A DNA stretch of 47,973 nt from Actinomycetes bacterium (GCA_021815645.1 JAKBAB010000001.1:1-47973), one strand, 5' to 3'; shown: positions 17,014-25,820, numbered from the stretch's first letter. Numbers and translations are program-made. The notes: a model not told the origin generated them from the sequence alone.

Positions 17014-20000
17014 ATGGACCACGAAATTCACGCGCCGCATCGAAGTACGCCCGAGGGCGACCCCTACTTAGCGGCCCTCGCCGAACGGGTGGTTATCTTC
17101 GACGGCGCCACGGGGACGAGTTTCCAGCTCCAACACCTCGACGCACACGACTTCGGCGGCGCAGCCCTCGAGGGGTGCAACGAAGTACTGAGCGCCACCC
17201 GGCCCGAAGCCGTCGAGGCCCTACACCGGTCCTTCCTCGACGTGGGCGTCGACGCCATTGAAACCAACACTTTCGGAGCCTTCTCCGTCGTGCTGGGCGA
17301 GTACGGCATTGCGGATCGAGCCCAGGAGTTGGCCCGCACCTCCGCCGTTATTGCTCGGCGCCTCGCCGATCAGTACGCCAGCCCCGGCTCCCCTCGTTTC
17401 GTCGCCGGTTCCATCGGCCCCGGGACGAAGTTTCCAACCCTGGGCCAAATAACCTACGACGCGCTTTCGGCGAGCTACGAAGAGTTGGCACTCGGTCTCT
17501 TGGAGGGGGGCGTCGACCTGTTCCTCATCGAAACCATGTACGACCTCTTATCGGGCAAGGCGGCGATCGCGGGCTGTCGACGGGCCATGAAGCGCCACGG
17601 GCGCGTCATCCCCTTGCAGGTCCAAGTGACAATCGAACTCACCGGACGAATGCTTCCCGGCTCCGAAATTGGTGCCGCGATTACCGCACTGACCCCCCTC
17701 GGCGTCGACGTGCTCGGGCTCAACTGCGCCACCGGACCCGTCGAAATGTACGAACCACTGCGAACCCTGCGAGACGCGGCGGCTATTCCGTTGTCGTGCA
17801 TGCCCAACGCCGGACTACCCACCGTCGTTGACGGTGCGATGCACTACGATCTCACCCCCGACGCCCTGGCGGAACACCTCGCGCGATTCGTGCTCGAGTA
17901 CGGTGTCCGGGTCGTCGGGGGCTGTTGCGGTACGACGCCCGAGCACCTGCGCCGCGTCGTCGAGTCCGTGCGCCCACTACGCCCCTCGGCGCGCTCACCC
18001 AAAGTCGATCACGCCGTGTCGTCGATCTACTCGTCGGTCAGCTACCAACAGGACCGTTCCGTGCTGCTCGTGGGGGAACGAACCAACGCCAACGGCTCGA
18101 AGAAGTTCCGTACCGCGATGCTCGAACGCGACTGGGACACCTGCATCGAAATCGGTCGCGAACAGATTAAGGAGGGCGCGCACATCTTGGACGTCTGCGT
18201 CGACTACACCGGAGCCGACGGCGTCGCCGACATGAACGAAGTCATGAGTCGCTTGGCGACGCAGTCATCGGTACCGATCATGATCGACACGACCGAAGCC
18301 CCGGTCGCGCGACAGGCTCTCACCTGGCTCGGCGGCAAGGCCCTACTCAACTCGGTCAACCTCGAAGAGGGAGACGGCCCCGGCACGCGGCTAGATCGCT
18401 TTCTCACCCTGGCCGGGGAGTTCGGGGCGGCGGTGGTGGCGACGTGCATCGACGAAGAGGGCCAAGCCCGAACGGCGGAGTGGAAAGTTCGGGCCGCTCG
18501 TCAGATTACGGAGTTGGCCGTCACGCGCTACGGGCTTGATCGCCACGACGTCTTCATCGACCCCCTCGCCCTTCCGTTGTCTACGGGTATGGCGGAGTCA
18601 CGACACGACGGGGTTGAGACCCTCGACGCCATTCGCCGCATCAAAAGTGAACTCCCCGGCGTTCGAACCATCGTGGGACTGTCCAATATCTCCTTCGGAC
18701 TTAACCCCGCCGCGCGTCAGGTTCTAAATAGTGTCTTTCTCCACGAAGCCACCGAAGCGGGGCTCGACGCCGCTATAGTTCACGCCTCCAAAATCTTGCC
18801 CCTGCACCGCATCGACGACGAGGCGCGACGAATCTGTCTAGACCTCATATACGACCGGCGAAGTGAGGAGTACGACCCTCTCGCGCAGTTGTTGGTGCTC
18901 TTCGACGGCGTCTCTTCAGCGACCAACGAGCGTACGTCCCTCGAGGACCTCCCGCTGAACGAGCGACTCAAGCGACGGATTATCGACGGTGCGCGCGTCG
19001 GCCTAGCGGCCGACTTGGACCAAGCCGTGGCCGAAGGTGCGCGACCATTGGACATCGTTAATGACATTCTCCTGGACGGGATGCGCGTAGTCGGCGATCT
19101 CTTCGCGAGCGGAGAAATGCAGTTGCCCTTCGTCCTGCAGAGCGCGGAAACGATGAAGGCCGCCGTGGCCCAACTCGAACCGCTCATGGAGAAGAGCGAC
19201 CAAGGTGGCCGCGGTCGGATCGTGCTCGCCACGGTGAAGGGGGACGTGCACGACATCGGTAAAAATCTCGTCGATATCATTCTCACCAATAACGGATACG
19301 AGGTTATCAATCTGGGAATCAAGGTCGGCGTCAACGAGATGCTCAACGCCGTCGAAGAGCACCGCGCCGACGCCTTGGGGATGAGCGGTCTGCTCGTGAA
19401 GTCCACCCTCATCATGCGTGAGAACCTCGAGATTATGAACGAGCGCGAAATGTCCGATGTTCCGGTTCTCCTCGGGGGCGCGGCACTTACGCGAACGTAC
19501 GTCGAGCGTGACTTGCGCCAGGTGTACCAGGGGCCGGTTTTTTACGGCAAGGACGCGTTCGAGGGTCTGCGGGTCCTCGATCGTCTCGGCGAGATTCGCC
19601 GCGGTGATACGCAGGACCCCACCTTTGGCCGCGAGATCTCCCTCAAGCGCGTCACTCGCCGATTCCGCGACGAAGTCACGACTCCCGAGCCCGGCGCCCC
19701 GGCGCGATCGCCGGAAGTCGAACTGGACAACGAGCTAATAACGCCCCCCTTTCTAGGAACGCGGGTGGCCAAAGGCATGTCCCTCGAGGAGATATCTGAG
19801 TACCTGAATCTCACCGCACTCTTTCGTAATCAGTGGGGTTTTCGACCCGAGGGTGGGGAGGACGACGCGAATTTTAAAGTGCGCGTCGCCGCGACCCTAC
19901 GTGAACAACTGAGCGTCGCCACGTCGGAGAACCTCCTAGTTCCCCAAGTCGTGTGGGGTCACTTCCCCGCGGCCTCGATCGACAACGACCTCGTCATCTT

Positions 20001-20520
20001 CGCCGACGACGCGCGCGACCGCGAACTGACTCGCTTTCACTTTCCCCGGCAACGTGAAGCGCCCTTTATGTGCATCGCGGACTTTTTCCGCCCCCTCGAC
20101 AGTAGCGACCTCGACTACGCCAGTTTCATGCTGGTAACCATGGGCGAGCGAATATCGCAAAGGGCCCACGAACTCTTCGCGGAAAATCGCTACAGCGACT
20201 ACCTCATGCTCCACGGCCTCGGCGTCGAGATGACCGAGGCGCTGGCCGAGCTGTGGCACCGGAGAGTCCGCGAGGAGTTGGGCTTCCTCGACGAAGACGG
20301 ACCGACGGTCTCGGGTCTCTTTCGCCAGCAGTACCGCGGTGGGCGCTACTCGTGGGGCTATCCCGCCTGCCCCGACTTAAGCGACAACGCGAAGGTAGCG
20401 ACGCTCCTCGAGGCGGACCGCATCGGCGTATCGGTGTCGGAGGGATTTCAACTGCACCCCGAACAGACCACCGACGCAATCATCTGTCACCACCCGAAAG
20501 CGAAGTACTTCATCGCGTAA
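17014..20520 (+). CDS. metH: Cobalamin-dependent methionine synthase
   Basis: Transfers a methyl group from methyltetrahydrofolate to homocysteine through protein-bound cobalamin. The 1168 residues hold all four modules: homocysteine/zinc domain (~15-340, zinc ligands C238, C304 and C305 in GGCCGTTPEHL), pterin-binding domain (~345-620, starting LLVGERTNANGSK), cobalamin module (~640-860 with DVHDIG, lower-ligand H746), and the AdoMet reactivation domain (~890-1168, with YSWGYPACPD). The length is close to E. coli MetH (1227). ATG 17014 is the first good start; upstream codons run into the divergent adenosyltransferase gene. No flavodoxin reductase is adjacent. A long hairpin follows the stop. 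Confidence 0.97.
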   Translation: MDHEIHAPHRSTPEGDPYLAALAERVVIFDGATGTSFQLQHLDAHDFGGAALEGCNEVLSATRPEAVEALHRSFLDVGVDAIETNTFGAFSVVLGEYGIADRAQELARTSAVIARRLADQYASPGSPRFVAGSIGPGTKFPTLGQITYDALSASYEELALGLLEGGVDLFLIETMYDLLSGKAAIAGCRRAMKRHGRVIPLQVQVTIELTGRMLPGSEIGAAITALTPLGVDVLGLNCATGPVEMYEPLRTLRDAAAIPLSCMPNAGLPTVVDGAMHYDLTPDALAEHLARFVLEYGVRVVGGCCGTTPEHLRRVVESVRPLRPSARSPKVDHAVSSIYSSVSYQQDRSVLLVGERTNANGSKKFRTAMLERDWDTCIEIGREQIKEGAHILDVCVDYTGADGVADMNEVMSRLATQSSVPIMIDTTEAPVARQALTWLGGKALLNSVNLEEGDGPGTRLDRFLTLAGEFGAAVVATCIDEEGQARTAEWKVRAARQITELAVTRYGLDRHDVFIDPLALPLSTGMAESRHDGVETLDAIRRIKSELPGVRTIVGLSNISFGLNPAARQVLNSVFLHEATEAGLDAAIVHASKILPLHRIDDEARRICLDLIYDRRSEEYDPLAQLLVLFDGVSSATNERTSLEDLPLNERLKRRIIDGARVGLAADLDQAVAEGARPLDIVNDILLDGMRVVGDLFASGEMQLPFVLQSAETMKAAVAQLEPLMEKSDQGGRGRIVLATVKGDVHDIGKNLVDIILTNNGYEVINLGIKVGVNEMLNAVEEHRADALGMSGLLVKSTLIMRENLEIMNEREMSDVPVLLGGAALTRTYVERDLRQVYQGPVFYGKDAFEGLRVLDRLGEIRRGDTQDPTFGREISLKRVTRRFRDEVTTPEPGAPARSPEVELDNELITPPFLGTRVAKGMSLEEISEYLNLTALFRNQWGFRPEGGEDDANFKVRVAATLREQLSVATSENLLVPQVVWGHFPAASIDNDLVIFADDARDRELTRFHFPRQREAPFMCIADFFRPLDSSDLDYASFMLVTMGERISQRAHELFAENRYSDYLMLHGLGVEMTEALAELWHRRVREELGFLDEDGPTVSGLFRQQYRGGRYSWGYPACPDLSDNAKVATLLEADRIGVSVSEGFQLHPEQTTDAIICHHPKAKYFIA

Positions 20521-20548
20521 CGAGCGATCGTCCCCGGCGCCCTTTGCG

Positions 20549-20582
20549 CCCCCGAGCGCCGGTTAGCGTCGGCGTTCGGGGG
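20549..20582. terminator. Bidirectional terminator-like hairpin between metH and lipBA
   Basis: CCCCCGAGCGCCG (20549-20561) and CGGCGTTCGGGGG (20570-20582) make a 13-bp stem in the plus-strand RNA with one G-U pair, around an 8-nt loop. It starts 29 nt after the metH stop and overlaps the last codons of convergent lipBA. No T-tract follows, as is frequent for actinobacterial terminators. Confidence 0.6.
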
Positions 20583-22191
20583 TCGCGAGGGGGGTCGCCT
20601 CGCGCAGGGCGTCTCGGGCGTGGTAACTCGAGCGAGTCAGGGGTGACGACTGCACGTGCGCCAAACCGAGCCGCCGCCCCCGCTCGGCCAAATCGTCGAA
20701 CTCCGCCGGTTCCCAGAAGCGAGCCACCGGGAGGTGACGTTCGCTGGGGCGCAGGTACTGGCCAATGGTGACGATCTGCACTCCCACCGCCGCCAGGTCG
20801 GCCAGCGTCTCTTCAACTTCGTCCGCCGTCTCGCCGAGCCCGACCATGAGTCCAGACTTCGTCGTAAGGCCGGCGGCGGCGGCCCGCGCCAGGACGGCCA
20901 GGGATCTTAGGTAGCCGGCACTGGGCCGAACCGCGCGCTGGAGTCGCGCGACCGTTTCCACGTTGTGGTTTAGTACGTCGGGCCCAGCGGCGATGAGGGT
21001 CGCGAGCGACGCCGAGTCCCCGCGCAGGTCACTCGTCAACACTTCCACCGCCGTAGCGGGCGAGCGCTCGCGAATCGCCCGAACGCACGCGGCGATGGCG
21101 CCCGCGCCCCCGTCACTCAGGTCGTCTCTTGCGACGCAGGTAATAACCGCGTGAGCGAGCGCCAAACGCACGACCGCTTCCGAGACGCGCGCCGGCTCAC
21201 TGTCGTCCAGGGGCAGGGGCTTACGGGTATCGACGAGGCAGAACCCGCACGCGCGAGTACACCGTTCACCGTTCACCATGAACGTGGCCGTTCCGGCGGC
21301 CCAGCACTCGAAGATGTTCGGGCAGCCCGCCTCTTCGCACACGGTAACGAGCCGGAGGTCTTGGGTCAAGTTCCTCAGCGCACGAAACTCTTCACCCATG
21401 TGCGCCGAAACGCGCAGCCACTGCGGCTTGCGTGTCGCAAGCGCCAGACCGCCATCGGGATCGACACCGGCGCGTCGGAGGCGACGAAGGAGCGGCCGTT
21501 CGGGCGACGTCGTGGCCGTTCCACGCTCCACGGCCGCGACGCGCGCGTCGCCTCCGAAGCGCGCGTCGAGCTCTTCTCCTAACACTGTTTCCACCGCGAT
21601 GGGTCGCGCTTCGAGCCCCAGGGAGGCCAGCGACGCCACGGGACGATCGGCTATGCCGCACGGAACGATCGCCGCGAACGCGGCCAGGTCTACGTCGACA
21701 TTCAGCGCGACCCCGTGCAAGGTTCGCCGAACGCCGAGCCGATTGCGTTCCGTGCGAACTCCCACCGCGGCTACCTTCGCCGGGACCGACTCGAGTCGAG
21801 CCCACACCCCGGGGTAGCCCTCTAGCCGGCCGACACCGCCGAGCGTTCGGGTGTGATCGAGGCGCTCGAGCGTCGCGATTACGGCATCTTCCAACCGTCG
21901 CACGTGCTCTTTGCCGGCGGCCGGATCGTCGCCGACCGACACCACCGCCCAAGCCACGACCTGACCGGGGCCGTGGTAAGTCACGTCTCCCCCGCGATCG
22001 GCGTCGACGACGACCGCGTCGAGCTCGTCGGGGGGAGTCAGGAAACTATCGGCCCGGGCCCGAACCCCCCGGGTGTACGTCGGGGGGTGTTCGAAGATCA
22101 GTAAGTAATCATCTCGTGACTCGACCAAAGCGCGCTGCACGTCGTTGGCCTCAGCGAAATTCACGCGACCCAAGTGACGTCGCCGGAGCAC
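20563..22191 (-). CDS. lipB-lipA: Fused octanoyltransferase LipB - lipoyl synthase LipA
   Basis: One continuous 542-codon frame encodes both steps of de novo protein lipoylation: transfer of octanoate from acyl-ACP to a target lysine, then insertion of two sulfurs at C6 and C8. Residues ~1-220 are LipB (RGGDVTYHGPGQ; catalytic K139 in AKVAAVGVR; acyl-thioester C178 in PCGI). Residues ~250-530 are LipA: auxiliary-cluster cysteines C285, C290, C296 (CEEAGCPNIFEC), radical-SAM CxxxCxxC at C311/C315/C318 (CTRACGFC), and the terminal RSSYHA with the auxiliary-cluster serine S521. All key residues are present. The two enzymes are normally separate genes. GTG 22191 overlaps the E2 stop by 1 nt. Confidence 0.92.
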   Translation of the reverse strand: MLRRRHLGRVNFAEANDVQRALVESRDDYLLIFEHPPTYTRGVRARADSFLTPPDELDAVVVDADRGGDVTYHGPGQVVAWAVVSVGDDPAAGKEHVRRLEDAVIATLERLDHTRTLGGVGRLEGYPGVWARLESVPAKVAAVGVRTERNRLGVRRTLHGVALNVDVDLAAFAAIVPCGIADRPVASLASLGLEARPIAVETVLGEELDARFGGDARVAAVERGTATTSPERPLLRRLRRAGVDPDGGLALATRKPQWLRVSAHMGEEFRALRNLTQDLRLVTVCEEAGCPNIFECWAAGTATFMVNGERCTRACGFCLVDTRKPLPLDDSEPARVSEAVVRLALAHAVITCVARDDLSDGGAGAIAACVRAIRERSPATAVEVLTSDLRGDSASLATLIAAGPDVLNHNVETVARLQRAVRPSAGYLRSLAVLARAAAAGLTTKSGLMVGLGETADEVEETLADLAAVGVQIVTIGQYLRPSERHLPVARFWEPAEFDDLAERGRRLGLAHVQSSPLTRSSYHARDALREATPLATPERRR

Positions 22192-23381
22192 TAACGCTCG
22201 CTCTCTAGGTCCAGTCCGGCCAACAGCTCACTGACCCGTTCGAGGTACCGCGCCGCCACCCGCGCGTCGCACACTCGATGATCGAATGAGAGCCCCAGTA
22301 CAACTCGGTGACCCACCTCGACGGTGGCCGTTGCGCCAAGGTGGGTCACCACCGCGGTCTCGCGCACCGCCCCCGCCGACAGAACCGCGACTTGGGGTTG
22401 GATGATAATTGGTGCCGTCCACAAGGTGTGTTCCGTCGGGGCACCGGCCACAGTGAAAGTCCCACCCATGAGGTCGTCGGCCGTAAGTTGGCGAGACGCC
22501 ACGCGCTGATCGAGTTCGGAGATTCGTCGAGCCAGGGCCCGCAGTGTCAATCCGGCGGCGGCGTGCACCACGGGCACGAGCATGCCGTCGTCGGCGAGCG
22601 TCCGCACCACACCGAGATTGACGCTGCGGTGTACCACCACGTCCTCACCGAGCAACGTCGCGTTCAGAAACTCAAACTCGCCGAGCGCCCGCACGGCCGC
22701 TACCGCGACCAACATTTCGTCACTAATCGCGATCCCCTCGCGGGTCACGCGACCTAGCCCCGCCAGGTCGGCGAACACCCTGGCGTCGACTTCCACCGCG
22801 ACGAATCCGTGAGGCGTCTGTTGACTCGACGCGGCCATGTGTTGGCCCATTCGACGAAGCCCGTTGCTTAGGGGAACCACCGCTTCCTCGCTCGGACCTT
22901 GGGCCACCGCCCGCTCGGCGTCTCGGCGCGTCACCGCTCCACCGGGTCCGGTACCGAGAACCGAAGATGGCGTCACTCCGCCATCGGCGAGAATTCTTCG
23001 AACGACGGGAGAGAGAACTACCCCACCGGTCACCGGTTCTCCGCGATCGAAAGGTGGCGAATCGCGGGTCGGGGGAATGTCCGGGACCGGCGACTTCGGG
23101 GCCACCGACTGCGCGCCACCCGACGAGGTCGTACCATCGGTCGCGCTCTGGTCGTTGATGACCGCGACCTTCGAGCCGGTCGCCACGGTGTCACCCTCCG
23201 CGGCGACGATCTCGACCAGGACTCCCGCGGCCGGTGAGGGCATCTCGGAGTCGACCTTATCGGTTGACACTTCGAAGAGCGGTTCGTCTCGCGCGACTAC
23301 GTCGCCGACTTTCTTGAACCACCGAGTGATCACGCCTTCGGTGACGGACTCACCCAACGAGGGGAGGGTGACGTCAACCAA
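22191..23381 (-). CDS. 2-oxo acid dehydrogenase E2 (dihydrolipoamide acyltransferase)
   Basis: Core of a pyruvate, 2-oxoglutarate or branched-chain 2-oxo acid dehydrogenase complex; its lipoyl arm carries the acyl group to CoA. The 396 residues comprise one lipoyl domain (~1-75, lipoyl K42 in STDKVDSE), a linker, a peripheral subunit-binding domain (~120-155, VVRRILADGGV), and a catalytic domain ending in FDHRVCDARVAARYL. The active-site His and Asp of the usual HRxxDG are present, but the glycine is Ala. The TTG start overlaps the lpd stop by 8 nt. No E1 gene is in the window, so the substrate is open. Linked lipBA probably lipoylates it. Confidence 0.9.
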   Translation of the reverse strand: MVDVTLPSLGESVTEGVITRWFKKVGDVVARDEPLFEVSTDKVDSEMPSPAAGVLVEIVAAEGDTVATGSKVAVINDQSATDGTTSSGGAQSVAPKSPVPDIPPTRDSPPFDRGEPVTGGVVLSPVVRRILADGGVTPSSVLGTGPGGAVTRRDAERAVAQGPSEEAVVPLSNGLRRMGQHMAASSQQTPHGFVAVEVDARVFADLAGLGRVTREGIAISDEMLVAVAAVRALGEFEFLNATLLGEDVVVHRSVNLGVVRTLADDGMLVPVVHAAAGLTLRALARRISELDQRVASRQLTADDLMGGTFTVAGAPTEHTLWTAPIIIQPQVAVLSAGAVRETAVVTHLGATATVEVGHRVVLGLSFDHRVCDARVAARYLERVSELLAGLDLESER

Positions 23382-24795
23382 CGTGTAGTCCCCGCCCCGC
23401 GAGCGCGAGGAGAGTCTCGCCGAAGGTTTCGGACAGAGACGGGTGGGGCTGAATGAGCGCGGCGGCCTCTTCGGCCGTCGCTTCCCAGTTGACCGCGAAA
23501 TAACCGGCGCCTAGTTGCTCGGTGACCCACGGTCCGGCCATGTGCACTCCGAGAATCTGTCCGGCCGATCCGTCGGGCCGCCGCTCCGCCACGATTTTTA
23601 CCACACCGTCGGTGTCACCGATAATCTGCGCTCGGCTGTTGCCCCCGAAGGGATCTTTCTTCACGACCACGTCGTACCCGCGTTCCTTGGCCGCCGCTTC
23701 GCTCAGTCCACAAAACGCGACCTCGGGATTTGAGTAAATCGCCCACGGCACACGGTCGTAGTCGACCGGTACGCAAGGCTCCCCCAAAATCGTCTTCACC
23801 GCGACGATCGCTTCGGCGAAACCCACGTGCGCCAACTGGGGAGTACCGGCCACGACGTCGCCGACCGCAAACACCCCCTCGGCCCCGGTGCGCTGATATT
23901 CGTCGGCCAAAACGAATCCCCGTTCGTCGAGCAGGACCCCCGTCCCGTCGCCCAACAGTCCTTCGGTACGCGGGCGACGGCCCACGCTCATCACGACGAG
24001 ATCGCTCTCGACGCCATCTTCGCCCTCAATGGCTATGGTCGTTGACTTCTTCTTCACGTCGTGACCGGTGATATTCACCCCCACCCGAATCTCGATGCCG
24101 CGCTTCTTAAACGATCGCTGCACCACCGACGCCACCTCACTGTCGCAACCCGCGAGAATCGACGGCAAACTCTCGAGAATCGTGACCGAAACGCCCATGT
24201 CGCTCAGCAGGGAGGCGAACTCACAGCCAATCGCGCCGCCACCGATCACGCTCGCTCGTTGGGGCAGGTGACGCAGATCCAAAAACTCGTCCGAGGTCAC
24301 TACCAATTGCCCGTCGACGTCGAAGCCGGGCAGTGTTCGCGGTACCGAGCCGGCGGCCAAGATCACGTGGCCACCTCGCAAGCGAACACCGGCGTCGTCT
24401 CCGTCAATCAGGTCTACGATGAGGTCGCGCTCCAGTCGACCCGTGCCCGACAGAACCGTTATTTTGCGGCCCTTCAGGAGTCCGGCGAGACCCTTGTAGA
24501 GCCGTTCAACCGTTTCGACCTTGCGGTCTTGCGCGATCGAAAAGTCCAAAGTTACCGCCGACGTGAGAACGCCGAAGGCTCCGGCGTGTTCCACCGTTCG
24601 CCGTACGTGGGCCGTTTCGAGAAACTCCTTCGCCGGAACGCACCCCCGGTGCAAGCAAGTTCCACCAACTTTGTCGCGCTCAACTAGAGCGACGTTCAAA
24701 CCCGCGGCGGCTCCGTAAAGAGCGGCGGCGTACCCGCCGGGACCACCGCCCACGACGACCACGTCAAAGCTTTGGACCTCGTCAGCCACGGTCAT
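23374..24795 (-). CDS. lpdA: Dihydrolipoyl dehydrogenase (E3)
   Basis: Flavoenzyme that reoxidises dihydrolipoamide using NAD+. The 473-residue protein has the N-terminal FAD motif (VVVVGGGPGGYAAAL), the redox disulfide GGTCLHRGCVPAKE, the NAD motif ASVIGGGAIGCEF, the second FAD motif (GVFAVGDVV) and the C-terminal catalytic HPSLSE. ATG 24795 is preceded by GAGGGAAGGG, a clear ribosome site, and a TAGGCT -10 box at 24831-24836 lies between it and the more upstream possible start at 24852, which rules the latter out. First gene of lpd-E2-lipBA, all overlapping. Confidence 0.95.
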   Translation of the reverse strand: MTVADEVQSFDVVVVGGGPGGYAAALYGAAAGLNVALVERDKVGGTCLHRGCVPAKEFLETAHVRRTVEHAGAFGVLTSAVTLDFSIAQDRKVETVERLYKGLAGLLKGRKITVLSGTGRLERDLIVDLIDGDDAGVRLRGGHVILAAGSVPRTLPGFDVDGQLVVTSDEFLDLRHLPQRASVIGGGAIGCEFASLLSDMGVSVTILESLPSILAGCDSEVASVVQRSFKKRGIEIRVGVNITGHDVKKKSTTIAIEGEDGVESDLVVMSVGRRPRTEGLLGDGTGVLLDERGFVLADEYQRTGAEGVFAVGDVVAGTPQLAHVGFAEAIVAVKTILGEPCVPVDYDRVPWAIYSNPEVAFCGLSEAAAKERGYDVVVKKDPFGGNSRAQIIGDTDGVVKIVAERRPDGSAGQILGVHMAGPWVTEQLGAGYFAVNWEATAEEAAALIQPHPSLSETFGETLLALAGRGLHVG

Positions 24796-24830
24796 TCCCT
24801 TCCCTCGTAACGCGCCTACCCCCGGGTTAG

Positions 24831-24836
24831 AGCCTA
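24831..24836 (-). promoter_or_regulatory. -10 box TAGGCT of the lpd-E2-lipBA operon
   Basis: TAGGCT is ~35 nt upstream of lpd ATG 24795, predicting a ~29-nt leader that contains the Shine-Dalgarno sequence. It is the same hexamer seen at several leaderless genes here, but with a conventional leader. Confidence 0.4.
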
Positions 24837-24866
24837 ATGTTTTTCGCCCCAACCCCCTTCGAAGAG

Positions 24867-25298
24867 TCAGTGTTTCCCGGGTTCGTCGGCGGCCCGCGTG
24901 GCCAGGAGGTCCACGAAATCATTCATCACGTCACCCGAGTGTCCCTTGACCCATTGAAACGTGACCGTACGGTTACCGTCTAAGGCGAGGTCAATCAGTA
25001 CCTCCCACAAGTCTCGGTTGGCGACGGGTTGCCCCTTGGAATTACGCCACTGGCGACGACGCCACCCTACGTACCACGAGTCGTGAAAACATTTAACGAC
25101 GTACGTAGAGTCACTCACGATTTCGACGTCTTGGCCGGGGTGTGCTCGTAGGGCTTCGATGACGGCCGTCACTTCCATACGCTGATTGGTCGTGTGCGCG
25201 GCCGCGCCGCTGTCGAAGTGGTTTTGCCCCTCGGCCCAAGCCCACCCACCGGGACCGGGATTACCGCGACAAGCGCCGTCGGTGTACAGACGGGTCAT
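24867..25298 (-). CDS. rnhA: Ribonuclease HI
   Basis: Degrades the RNA strand of RNA-DNA hybrids. The 143-residue protein has all catalytic carboxylates: Asp in LYTDGACRGNPGPGG, Glu in NQRMEVTAVI, Asp in VSDSTYV, and the C-terminal GHSGDVMNDFVD with His and Asp. ATG 25298 overlaps the Rrf2 gene's stop (ATGA), so the longer frame from 25316 is not used. It is co-transcribed with the upstream Rrf2-type gene. Confidence 0.93.
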   Translation of the reverse strand: MTRLYTDGACRGNPGPGGWAWAEGQNHFDSGAAAHTTNQRMEVTAVIEALRAHPGQDVEIVSDSTYVVKCFHDSWYVGWRRRQWRNSKGQPVANRDLWEVLIDLALDGNRTVTFQWVKGHSGDVMNDFVDLLATRAADEPGKH

Positions 25299-25753
25299 AT
25301 GACGCGAGTAATCCACGCGTCGGGGTCATCGGTGAATCGAGTGACCGCCGCCGGTAGGTCACCACGTAAAACCTGACCCAGCGTCACGTGTTCGAGTACT
25401 TCGCGCAACGTGGCGCGAACCGCCACCCACACGTCGCGCAGGTGGGCCGCCTCCCCTTCGTATACCAACGTCTCAGGTCTCATTCCGCGCACGCCGGCCA
25501 TCGGTCCACTCACCACCCGCAAAATGTCAGCGATCATGATCTGATCGGGGTCGCGGGCCAGGCGAAATCCGCCTTCGGGCCCGCGTTGACTCGTGACCAG
25601 TCCCCCGCGCCGCAGATCGGAGAGAATCGCGCCGAGAAACTTAGCTGGCAGATCTTGCTCCTGAGCGAGATGCTCTGCGCTCACCGACGCGTCATTGGCC
25701 GCGAGCGTCAACAGTGCGCGAATCGCGTACTCGGCCTTCGCGGGAATCTGCAC
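25295..25753 (-). CDS. Rrf2 family transcriptional regulator without cysteines
   Basis: A 152-residue winged-helix DNA-binding protein. The family opening IPAKAEYAIRALLTLAAN, the recognition helix region LPAKFLGAILSDLRRGGLV and the wing SQRGPEGGFRLARD are clear. IscR/NsrR-type members hold an Fe-S cluster on three cysteines after the wing; this protein has no cysteine at all, so it should be a cluster-free member (like CymR) that senses something else or partners another protein. GTG 25753 begins the conserved region and has a -10-like CAGAAT 6 nt upstream. It overlaps rnhA; divergent thiE starts 67 nt away. A role in suf control 4-12 kb away is possible but unsupported. Confidence 0.87.
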   Translation of the reverse strand: MQIPAKAEYAIRALLTLAANDASVSAEHLAQEQDLPAKFLGAILSDLRRGGLVTSQRGPEGGFRLARDPDQIMIADILRVVSGPMAGVRGMRPETLVYEGEAAHLRDVWVAVRATLREVLEHVTLGQVLRGDLPAAVTRFTDDPDAWITRVI

Positions 25754-25759
25754 CGTCCC

Positions 25760-25765
25760 ATTCTG
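25760..25765 (-). promoter_or_regulatory. -10-like CAGAAT for the Rrf2 gene
   Basis: CAGAAT lies 6 nt before GTG 25753 on the minus strand, one base from TANNNT. Its spacing fits the leaderless pattern. It is 42 nt from the -10 box of divergent thiE, so the two promoters share the intergenic DNA. Confidence 0.35.
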
Positions 25766-25807
25766 CCCCACCGGGTCACGCGGGGCATTCCAACGGGGCC
25801 CGACTCG

Positions 25808-25813
25808 TAAGGT
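25808..25813 (+). promoter_or_regulatory. -10 box TAAGGT for leaderless thiE
   Basis: TAAGGT is followed by AGGGCCC (7 nt) and GTG 25821. A leaderless thiE could not carry a TPP riboswitch in its leader, and none is visible. Confidence 0.5.
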
Positions 25814-25820
25814 AGGGCCC

